A DNA stretch of 64,000 nt, taken from assembly GCA_014529385.2 (NCBI GenBank), contig CM043953.1, positions 83,491,838-83,555,837 on the forward strand. The letters are read 5' to 3'. The notes beneath the pieces were generated by a model. The model searched no databases, was not told the DNA's origin, and saw only the letters and a list, made by a program, of their open reading frames with translations. Positions 56,976-64,000 of this stretch are shown here, in pieces. The position numbers were made by a program, and so were the translations under genes. How positions within the stretch are numbered: the first letter of the stretch is position 1; every line of letters begins with the position of its first letter. This DNA is from Adiantum capillus-veneris. Its lineage: Eukaryota > Streptophyta > Polypodiopsida > Polypodiales > Pteridaceae.

Positions 56976-57695
56976 TCATACCGTTTGAAATGAGCTTGTC
57001 ACCCTTTGAAACCAATTGTTCCAGTTGGTAATTGGTGAGGATTTTTGCCAGTAGTTTTCTATTACCCTAGGCACCTTGTCGAGTTGCAAGGGTGGTAAGG
57101 TACTCTCCCAGGATCGAACTTGAAGTGGTTCATCAGGTGATTCTTGAACATTGGGAGGTGTGGATTCTTTTGTAGCTTCATGGAGGTCCACTACTATAGA
57201 TGGAGGCTGTGTAGAAGCTTTTACCTCTATGGATGTATTACATGAGGAGCTAGACGCTTCATGGGACTCCCCCCTTCCTGAGCTAGGTGGAACAAATCGT
57301 TCTTTCTTTGGTACCCAAACTAGCTCGGGAGCGGGTGTGTAGCATTCTGTGATTTTTTTCTTTCCACGATCATTGATTCGTTTTGGAGCTACGGGATTGG
57401 GCTCACTTGGGTCAGGTGATAGGTAAGAGCACAATCTACGTTTTGGCACCCAGATTTGATCATTTCCTTGATAGTAGCCTTGGGCTTCCAATAGTCGTTT
57501 AGGGATCCATCGCAACATTTTCTTATTTTTCTTGGAGCGAGTGGTACGTTTCTTACAAGGCTTCTGTTTTTTAGCACTAGATATGGTCACTAAAGAATCT
57601 TTAGGGACCCACTTGTATGTTTTCTTCGTTACATTAGGATGAGTCTTGTCAGAAGCGATATGCATTGCTTGTAGCATATTTAAGGGTATAGGCAT
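56976..57695 (-). CDS. element F W(V/I)PK-motif module, unknown function
   Basis: The minus-strand frame of 239 residues opens MPIPLNMLQAMHIASD. It is in phase with the protease segment, separated only by TAG at 57717-57719, where E has TGG. It contains KTYKWVPKDSLV, a Lys/Arg-rich stretch, RWIPKRLLEAQGYYQGN and QIWVPKRRL, then LVWVPKKERFVPPS. A Ser/Pro-rich acidic part follows, ending in ITNWNNWFQRV. The motif LLEAQG(Y/F)Y-x2-N-x-QIW(V/L)PK also occurs in element D in the same place after protease, although D and F gag-protease are diverged. This suggests selection on the module. No enzymatic motif is seen. It could be a nucleic-acid-binding, nuclear-targeting or capsid-associated region; none is established. 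Confidence 0.65.
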   Translation of the reverse strand: MPIPLNMLQAMHIASDKTHPNVTKKTYKWVPKDSLVTISSAKKQKPCKKRTTRSKKNKKMLRWIPKRLLEAQGYYQGNDQIWVPKRRLCSYLSPDPSEPNPVAPKRINDRGKKKITECYTPAPELVWVPKKERFVPPSSGRGESHEASSSSCNTSIEVKASTQPPSIVVDLHEATKESTPPNVQESPDEPLQVRSWESTLPPLQLDKVPRVIENYWQKSSPITNWNNWFQRVTSSFQTV

Positions 57696-57716
57696 TTCAG
57701 CCCCCTCAGGTGTTAC

Positions 57717-58271
57717 CTAGGTCGTCCCCCTATTTCCCCAAGTGTCTATGGTTGATGCTAGGTGGACCCAATCCACATTGTCCGACTCAGTCATCCCAGG
57801 TAGGATATCCATATAAGGAAAATCTTTGCCAATGTCTGTATCCTTCTTACAAGTGTAACAATATTGTAGTGGGGCCGAGTGAACTGTGGTGTCAGAGCGA
57901 TGATCAATAATGGTTTTACTCCCTAAGGGGTGTACCTTACCAGTCACCAAATCCACTCTAAGGACAGAGTCTTGGAATTGCAAATAGACATGATTTTTAG
58001 ACCAATCATGAACCATTTGTGCTTCCCGCATGAATGGTCGTCCTAAAATCATTTCATATGACATAAGGTGTTTAGAGAAATCCATTACAATGAACGTATG
58101 TCGCACCTTGTATCCTAGAACTTTGATCTTCAGATCCTTGAGCATCCCCATAGGTTTGGCTATGGTACCATTTGCCATCTTTACCACAATGTTTAGTAAC
58201 ACTGAGGCGGGGTTTTCCCATGGATTCCCAACAATATTTTGTAACGATGCTAACTCCCGCACCACCATCAA
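57717..58271 (-). pseudogene. element F protease C-terminal part (after frameshift)
   Basis: Around 58200 the protease frame shifts into this one: VVKMANGTIAKPMGMLKDLK, TFIVMDFSKHLMSYEMILGR, AQMVHDWSKNHVYLQF. It continues through a Cys-containing linker (YCYTCKKDTDIGKDFPYMDI) and DNVDWVHLASTIDTWG to TAG at 57717-57719. In E the active site and this part are in one frame, so F has a one-base indel here. The residues before VLLNIVV in this frame are out-of-frame noise. Confidence 0.8.
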
Positions 58272-61200
58272 GAATTCCCTTTATAGTTAATCCCTTGGTA
58301 GTGATGGGTAGGGTCGCATTAGACTCGTCGCCTTCAAAATAATGCCCTAATTCGTTAATGGGTACCTCGATCACAGACTCGTGTCCATCTAAGTCAAGTG
58401 ATTGCACATGATTTTCCTCATCAATCATAATCGAGTCAGGCCTATTTGGTTGCGCAAACTGCGGTAATCCCGTTCGTAGCTCTCCGTTAAGGAATGCTCG
58501 AAGTGCAAGGAATAACTCAGGATCTCCATACAGCTTTGCTATGATCGTGGTTCGAACCTCAGAAGACATGAAGTCCATTAGTTTGGCAACATTCATTGGC
58601 GTTTTGCAGGGTGTAGGTCCTTGACTAGGAACTGGTGAGGATGGAATCTCATATTCCTCAATGGGATCAGGTATTCCTTCGTTAAACATCCTTTCCAACA
58701 AGAAAGGTGTATGCTCACTTTTTGATGTCCCGTCCTCACTCCCTTCTTGGATGATACTAGATATGGCTAACGGTCTATGGTTCATGTGGGGTGGATGAAC
58801 TTGCGTGGGAAACACTGTGTCATGAATTTTGACATGCATGGGTTCTGGTTCTAGTTTCCTTTGAGTCTCCTCCACTAAACCTCTTAGATGTTTCACCTGC
58901 TTAATCTCGTCTACTGGGTTTGGGTACGTCCCAATCTTCTTCTTACGATTCTTCCCTTTTTTCCCCTGCGGTTTATCTTGGGGGTCTTGGATTGGATTTG
59001 GAAACACTTGTGGTGTTTTCAGAGGCTCTTTATGATTTTCTCTTATTCGGTTTTCATTTGGTTCCATGTTACGGTTTTCTTTGTCGGTCTTGCTCTTTGT
59101 GGTATTGGTTCTAGTCTCCATTGTCTCGACTGAATCTGAATCATCCTCGAGGTCATTCATATACACGGGGTCATCTCCTGTTCCTATGTTTGTTTTGGAA
59201 CTTGGCTTTGAATTTTCCGTATTCTGTGACTTCTTCCTTCGTGTCTTCTTTTTCTTTGCTTGGATAACTGACGCGGTATCTCTCTCTTCGAGGATATGGC
59301 CTGGCCCTTGAAGCATGGACCGTGTAATCGCATAAGCGGGTGCGACGGGTGGTATTGGCGATGTCACACTAGCAATTTCGACCAAATTCAGGGGTGTGAT
59401 TTTAGGCGCATTTGGGTTATAGGGGCATTGGGCAATCAAGTGATCTATGCCACAACGATTACATGTGAGTATTGGCATTGCAGACGTGCTCCCTTGATTC
59501 ATTTGCATCTGTGCAGCATTCTTTTGCAGCCTAATAGGGCACTCCGCTGCCCGATGTGGTCCACCACACTCGTAGCATTGAGGAGGTGGCCTCCTAGCCT
59601 GGGTGTTGATATTTTGACCTCTGGATGCGAGAGCAGCAGCTTGATAAACCGGCTTGACTTGCCCCCAACAATCTTCCATGTAGTATATAGGACACTCTTC
59701 CAATGTATCAAGTCCGTAGGCAATACTAGTGTCTATTTCCTCCTCACAACCATCTGCATAAGCATTAGATGGCTCGCAACCCACTTGGTTCATAGGGGTG
59801 ACCCTTGGATGCGGGGGCTGCGGTCCTAGCACAGGAGGTGGTACCGGTGTAGCTTGTACAACAGTTTGAGATCTAGGGACCATGTGTTGCGGTAGTTTCT
59901 CAACAGGTGGAGTAGGCATCAATACAGGAGCTCGAGGCGCATCCGTCCAGGCTACAGGTGGTCTATTTGCCATCATACGTTTGATCATTAAACAATCCTT
60001 AGCTTGGTGACCATACCTACCACATGCGTTGCAAGGTCGATTAAATTTTACTCTAAACGTAGGGCACTCACTAGTGCTATGTGGACCTAAGCAAATGGAA
60101 CACCATTGTTGCTCCCTTCTTGGATACATGTGACTATTTTGAGGGGGTCGATTATCCTTAAGAGACTCTTGGATTGCCTTGGTGAGGTCTGTCAAGAATG
60201 TCTCAAATACCTTTGGCTCATTGGCAATGGGCTTTGCAGTCATGGGTTCATACTCAATGGCTTGTGAGCTAGTGGATCTCGTGTCAGTAGACACCCTCAT
60301 GCTTGCTATCATCAAGTTGTCCTCTAATTGGATTGCATTGGCAGTGACATCTTCCCAGGTTGTGATACCTCTAATCACTAGTCCATTATAGATTCCTTCA
60401 TTCCTCAACCCTCGAATGAATCGATCAAGCAGTTGGTTATTGTTGAAGCGCTCATTTACAGGGCAGCGAGAGTTTAAGTGCTTTAGACGACTAATGAAGT
60501 CCCTTACTGACTCTCCTTCCTTACGTTCGGCCTTCTGTAGCTGAGATGCTACACCCCAAAGCACACCTTCTCGTATGTACTCCTTTAGAAACAACCTTCG
60601 AAGGGTAGGGTAGATTGTTTTCTCGTCCACCCTTAGGGTCCTATACCAATCTCCAGCCTTCCCACTTAATGTCAAGCTTAAGGCATTGCACTTATGTAGT
60701 TCGTTGCGTTCCCCTAAGGAATCACATACTTGTTCAAACACTTCAATGTGTTTCCTAGCATCTTCGTCCCCATTGAATTTTTGCGTGAGTTTGGCAATTT
60801 GTACTGCCTTGCTTCTAGGCTCTCTATCAGATGCATGACGCATATTTTCCGCGATAGATCGACCTATGGTTTGAGCAAACGCTGCCAAGTCACCTATGTG
60901 AGAAGGCAGGGCCGGTGGAGGTACTCTTGGAATCATATGTGGGAGAGGGATGGGTGCCGGTCTTGGCATATGTGTGGATGATGCAGGATATGGAACATAA
61001 CCGGGCATAGGTCCACTCGGATAAGGGCTAGGGAGCGGCACTCGAGGAGCATGAACAAGTGGTACAATTGGAGGTGTGGGGGCCATGTGTGCATAAGGGG
61101 CTAGAGGCACATATGGTCGAGGCCCCATATTAGGTACTACGACACTAGGTAGTGGCACTGCGCTAACCGTAGATGTCATCGGTACATTCTCTGTCAGGCT

Positions 61201-61575
61201 TATCCCTGGAGTGAGCACTGTGTTTTCCTTGATAGAGGGTTGAGCCAAGTTAGGGAAGCTAAAGTTTTCGCTCGGAGGCTCAGATTGCATAGAGACCCCA
61301 GGTGAAATGACGTAAGATGGGTCCATGGGGCTCATTAGAGGAGTCTCCATTTGTGATAGAGTAGGCTGTTGAGCCTTGCTCGTATCCAGAAATCTCATGG
61401 GGCCAGTTGAGAGTATATTTACCCCTTGGTTTTGCCTTTCTGATTGAATAATGCCATGGATAACATTACAGATCATTTTTTGTTGATCTTCGATGCTCGT
61501 GGCACTAGAGGTGGATTGTACAATCTCTATCCATCCTACATGGTAGGCGTGCCCAGAGTGTAGATCCGTCAACAC
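58072..61575 (-). pseudogene. element F gag polyprotein with four zinc knuckles and protease active site
   Basis: This is the longest frame in the window, about 1160 residues. The N-part has LTDLHSGHAYHVGWIEI and a long Pro/Met-rich segment. The gag core at about residues 255-430 includes SKAVQIAKLTQKFNGDEDAR, GDWYRTLRVDEKTIYPTLRR and FIRGLRNEGIYNGLVIRG. Zinc knuckles are CSICLGPHSTSEC, CNACGRYGHQAKDC, CYECGGPHRAAEC and CNRCGIDHLIAQC; three of four have Cys-x2-Cys-x3-His-x4-Cys spacing rather than x4 before His. A Lys-rich linker precedes protease GILDGGAGVSIVTKYCWESM near residue 1104 (DGG at 58261-58269). After MGKPRL the frame shifts, and the last 40 or so residues are out of frame. The true gag start lies in the upstream frame at 62147; the apparent start at 61575 is a non-ATG artefact. 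Confidence 0.88.
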
Positions 61576-62147
61576 CTCAGTGTGGAGGTCGTATGTCCAA
61601 TGATCAATCCTTCTAGAGTCGACGTGTTAACGGTTTCTTGTGAGGTAGAAGCAATGTTGCTCCCCGTGGTTTTACTTGTCACCAACGGTACTCTAGAGGG
61701 AACTTCTGAAGGAGGCAGCTCAACAGGGCCTTCTTGGTAAGAAGTTGGTAGGATATCCACATGGACACTCTTTGGGGGTGTGGGGTCCATGTGCGATGTG
61801 AAAGGAAAGTCCACTTCCCCACCCCCTTCGTGTGCTTCATTTGCATCAGGTTCCGAGCGAGTAGCTCTACCTAATGTTTCCATGAAACGGCTAAACATAC
61901 TAGTACTAGGCTGTGGAGCTTTGGGAGGTGCATGGCCTTCTCTCTCAGTGTTTTGGGTAGGGTATGCTTCCATGATTTCTGAGTCGGAGGAGGAATCACT
62001 AGCGGCTATTTTAGGGTCTTGGGTGGTGCTACCTTGTGTCTCCGCTGAGGGTCTAGAGCTTATCGTGGATGGGTAATGGGTGTCCGTATGAACAGAGGCA
62101 CCCTCAATATGCTCGTGTTCTAGCACCCGCCCAGAGCGTAAGTGCAT
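61569..62147 (-). pseudogene. element F gag N-terminus (frameshifted from the main gag frame)
   Basis: The ATG at 62147 gives MHLRSGRVLEHEHIEGASVH, then ASDSSSDSEIMEAYP, ATRSEPDANEAHEGGGEVDF and PLVTSKTTGSNIA. The region matches E 38468-39250, where it is in one frame with LTDLYIGHTYHVGW. In F the frame changes by a one-base indel near 61600, since the other frame reads HWTYDLHTEVLTDL, like E's KWEYKLQTKTLTDL. The Met at 62147 is likely the true gag start, following a leader of about 900 bp. Confidence 0.75.
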
Positions 62148-63055
62148 GTGCTTTTGATACCCTAAGGTGTCAAAAAGCTGCTCTAGGAGGCCTTGTGACT
62201 AGTTTTTAGCGTGTTTTTTTGTTTGTTTTTTTGCTAGATTTTTTAGAGCGTGTCGTGGAATGGGCCGTGTGATAGCTCGAAACGAGCGTATCGGTCAGAA
62301 GGTCGTGCCGTGCTTTACAGCCCTCCGTTTGGTCACTCTATGCCCTCGGAATCCCTAAAACTGTCAATTTCCAGTAGGGAACTAGGCCCAAACTAGAAAG
62401 TCTAAGGGTGCAAGTGGGAAGAGAAAGGAGGAGAGTGGAGGACTTGTCCCACATGCTCTCATTCTCTCTTGAGGGAGTAGGGTATATATATATAAGAGTG
62501 AGTCTAGTATATATCATAGGACTGAGGCCTGGGCTTGGGCTTGGGCTTGGGCTTGGGCTTGGGAAAATGATCCCGATCCCGATCTATCTTTTATACAAAC
62601 CAACCCGTCCGTTTTAAGAGTCACGTTTTTTATTTTCGAAAAAATTAACCGCCCGCTTGCTCGCGTTTTTATTTTCCAGAAAACGCAGAAATTGCAAAAA
62701 TTTGAAAACGCACAGAAATTGCAGAAATTGAAATGCAGAGAACGCAGAAATTGAAATGCAAGAAATGCAGAAAATTGAAAAAGCACAGAAAATGCAGAAA
62801 TTGCAGAAAATTGGAACTTGACAGAAAATTTAACACCGAAAACGCAGAGAATTGCAGAAATTGAAACTTGACAGAAAATGCAGAAAATGCAAAAACGCAA
62901 GAAATGCTAACTGTGCACTGCAAACCAGAAAACGTAGAAAACGCAAAAAACAAAAATCTCCACACAACTACACACCCTCATTCCCTGCCTTTCCTATGAT
63001 AGAGATTACACCACAAGAAAGCGTAAAGTGCTAACCGAGCTTAGTGTATGGCATA
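62148..63055 (-). other. leader of element F with short tandem repeats
   Basis: The leader is noncoding. A (GGGCTT)n-type hexamer array (plus strand GGGCTTGGGCTTGGGCTT) lies at about 62526-62562, and E has a decayed version near 38030. At about 62680-62950 degenerate repeats of GCAGAAATTG and GAAAATTG give spurious frames on both strands. Confidence 0.8.
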
Positions 63056-63073
63056 TCCCCGGAAGCGGCGCCA
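63056..63073 (-). other. primer-binding site of element F
   Basis: On the minus strand TGGCGCCGCTTCCGGGGA lies four bases from the end of the 5' LTR. It matches the TGGCGCC-type site of element E at 37553. Confidence 0.9.
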
Positions 63074-63077
63074 AAAA

Positions 63078-63328
63078 TGTGCGCTCCTTGCCGCACTGTC
63101 GAAGCAAGGGACTTGCCAATACACCGTGTCCGAGCCACAAACGGCTCCAAGCACACAACAAGCCTAAACTAGCAAGCTCAAGAGAGCAAAGGGTGTGTCA
63201 CTCACCGCTCTACGCTCGCCTTCGTGGTGGATTCCTCGCCGCGATGAAGAAGAAGCTGCAGTCGTGCCGCGCTCAACCGCTTCGCCGCCGTCGTGCCTTC
63301 GTAATGCTCGATCGCACACACACTCTCC

Positions 63329-63368
<40 letters not shown>

Positions 63369-63653
63369 AGGAGGTGAAGAAGAAGAAGATGGAGATGGAG
63401 CAAGAGCACTCTTCTATTGCACAAATGAGAGAATGAGTAAAAATTAGGTTTAGTTGGCTTTTATAGGAGCTCACCCCATTCACACTTGGGCGCCCATGCT
63501 TAACCAACTAATCCCTTGAATGTCCAAGTTAAAGTGCGCCTCTCATCGGCGATCACTCTACCTTTCCCTATTGGTCCGACAAGCCCGTTACCTGACTCTA
63601 AATAATACAACGTTTATAGATCATAGGGTGTCCGTGTGCCGTGAGGGTTAACA
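63078..63653 (-). repeat. 5' LTR of element F
   Basis: The 576-bp LTR starts TGTTAACCCTCACGG on the minus strand and ends GAGCGCACA. It is nearly identical to 54765-55340. It contains a (TC)n(AC)n run at about 63327-63368 and is followed on the plus strand by CTACA, the right target duplication. Confidence 0.95.
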
Positions 63654-63658
63654 CTACA

Positions 63659-64000
63659 TACTAAACAAATGGAGTGAAGTACCAAGTGATTTAAAAAACA
63701 GAGTCATCAGCATACTTCATGATGAGTTTCCCGTTCCAACACGGGATCAACGCTTCAATGAAGACCTGATGAAGATTCGAATGCGCGAATACTGCAAACA
63801 CAAGCGTTCCGAAGTGCAAAAAGCAATCAAGAATGGGTGGAACAGGCCAGATTGACTGGCCAAAGAAGATTGGAAGAAAGCAGCGCGCGAGAATCCCGAC
63901 AAGTGGAAGCCACAAAAGGATGCAGCCAGAGCGCGAGTAGAGGCAGGGAGCTCGCACCACTTGGGGAGCGGTGGATGGGCATCATTTGAGGCCGATTTTG
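63659..64000 (+). pseudogene. CACTA second ORF, C-terminal part (continues past window end)
   Basis: The frame resumes after the F insertion in phase with 54146-54764, and the codon split by the insertion is Ile. It reads NKWSEVPSDLKNRVISILHD, MREYCKHKRSEVQKAIKNGW, NRPD then TGA at 63853-63855, then LAKEDWKKAARENPDKWKPQ and AGSSHHLGSGGW. This pattern (RRSEVxKA..W.RPDWL, NP.KWK.Q, H.LGSGG) is typical of the plant En/Spm (Ptta-type) transposase domain. The TGA stands where TGG (W) is expected. The ORF is still open at 64000. Confidence 0.82.

Larger units (their letters stand above)
54765..63653 (-). mobile_element. element F: complete non-autonomous gypsy-like retrotransposon (gag-protease plus W(V/I)PK module)
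   Basis: The 8889-bp element on the minus strand has two 576-bp LTRs, a primer-binding site, a polypurine tract and a CTACA target duplication (54760-54764 and 63654-63658). Coding on the minus strand is gag, zinc knuckles, protease and a basic module with W(V/I)PK motifs, followed by 1.6 kb of noncoding DNA. No RT, RNase H or integrase motif is visible on either strand. Two frameshifts and one stop break the polyprotein. Gag and protease match element E. Confidence 0.93.
50069..64000 (+). mobile_element. CACTA (En/Spm) DNA transposon, 5' end and coding part; 3' end outside window
   Basis: It starts CACTACAAGAGG, the CACTA terminal signature, inside E's RT, preceded by ATT (candidate 3-bp target duplication). 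It contains subterminal GCGACGCTC repeats, low-complexity DNA, a captured gene-like fragment, TNP2-like transposase exons, a DUF4216-like exon and a second ORF of plant transposase type. Element F (54765-63653) is nested in the second ORF, and coding resumes from 63659 to the window end. The right terminus is not in the window. Confidence 0.88.

Noticed and set aside
62526-62562. (GGGCTT)n array as telomeric sequence
   Set aside because: The plant telomere unit is TTTAGGG or TTAGGG. This array is short, lies in a retroelement leader, and has a decayed counterpart in element E.
62514-62965. Phe/Cys-rich minus-strand frames, possible membrane protein
   Set aside because: They arise from GCAGAAATTG-type repeats and the GGGCTT array in the F leader, with no retroelement or host homology.

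Overview
This window looks like nuclear DNA of a land plant, and it is made almost entirely of nested transposable elements. The plant assignment rests on four things: Ty3/gypsy Tat-like and chromovirus elements and a Ty1/copia element with plant-type primer-binding sites (TGGTATCAGAGC, TGGCGCC...), a CACTA (En/Spm) DNA transposon with TNP2 and DUF4216-like coding, a foldback MITE, and a captured fragment resembling a plant isoprenylated metal-binding (HIPP) gene. The lineage cannot be fixed from sequence alone. The gag-protease families remind me of those in large non-seed-plant genomes, but that is weak. I see no intact host gene, rRNA, tRNA or CRISPR array. Nearly every long reading frame is broken.

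Layout. 1-4738: 3' end of a Tat-like gypsy element (RNase H, integrase, probable 3' LTR). 4739-6825: minus-strand 3' end of a chromovirus of family A. 6826-8720: short unassigned DNA, then a decayed gypsy RT/RNase H that ends exactly where element D begins. 8721-33250: element D, a gypsy-like element with LTR family B, a leader carrying seven 20-bp palindromes, gag, protease and a W(V/I)PK-motif tail but no RT, RNase H or integrase. D is split by a 14.1-kb tandem chromovirus (13394-27504) made of three LTRs and two internal regions inside one 5-bp target duplication. 33251-35204: minus-strand gypsy fragment. 35205-36204: a third family-B LTR with its primer-binding site. 36205-36941: minus-strand copia-like LTR and tail. 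36942-50068: element E, with 5' LTR, leader, gag, protease and RT, interrupted by a complete copia element (39305-44204, target duplication AGGTC) and by a foldback MITE (47188-47640). 50069 to the window end: a CACTA transposon inserted in E's RT. Its second ORF is split by element F (54765-63653, minus strand, target duplication CTACA).

How the parts relate. E and F share LTR, gag and protease homology. E continues into RT, whereas F switches to a module with repeated W(V/I)PK motifs. D carries the same module behind a divergent gag-protease. D and F therefore look like non-autonomous gag-protease elements that would need enzymes from relatives such as E. The insertion order readable from splits and target duplications is: gypsy RT host, then D, then the tandem chromovirus; and E, then copia and CACTA independently, then F inside CACTA. 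Stop codons checked against paralogous copies are largely CGA to TGA or TGG to TAG/TGA, as expected for decay of methylated repeats.
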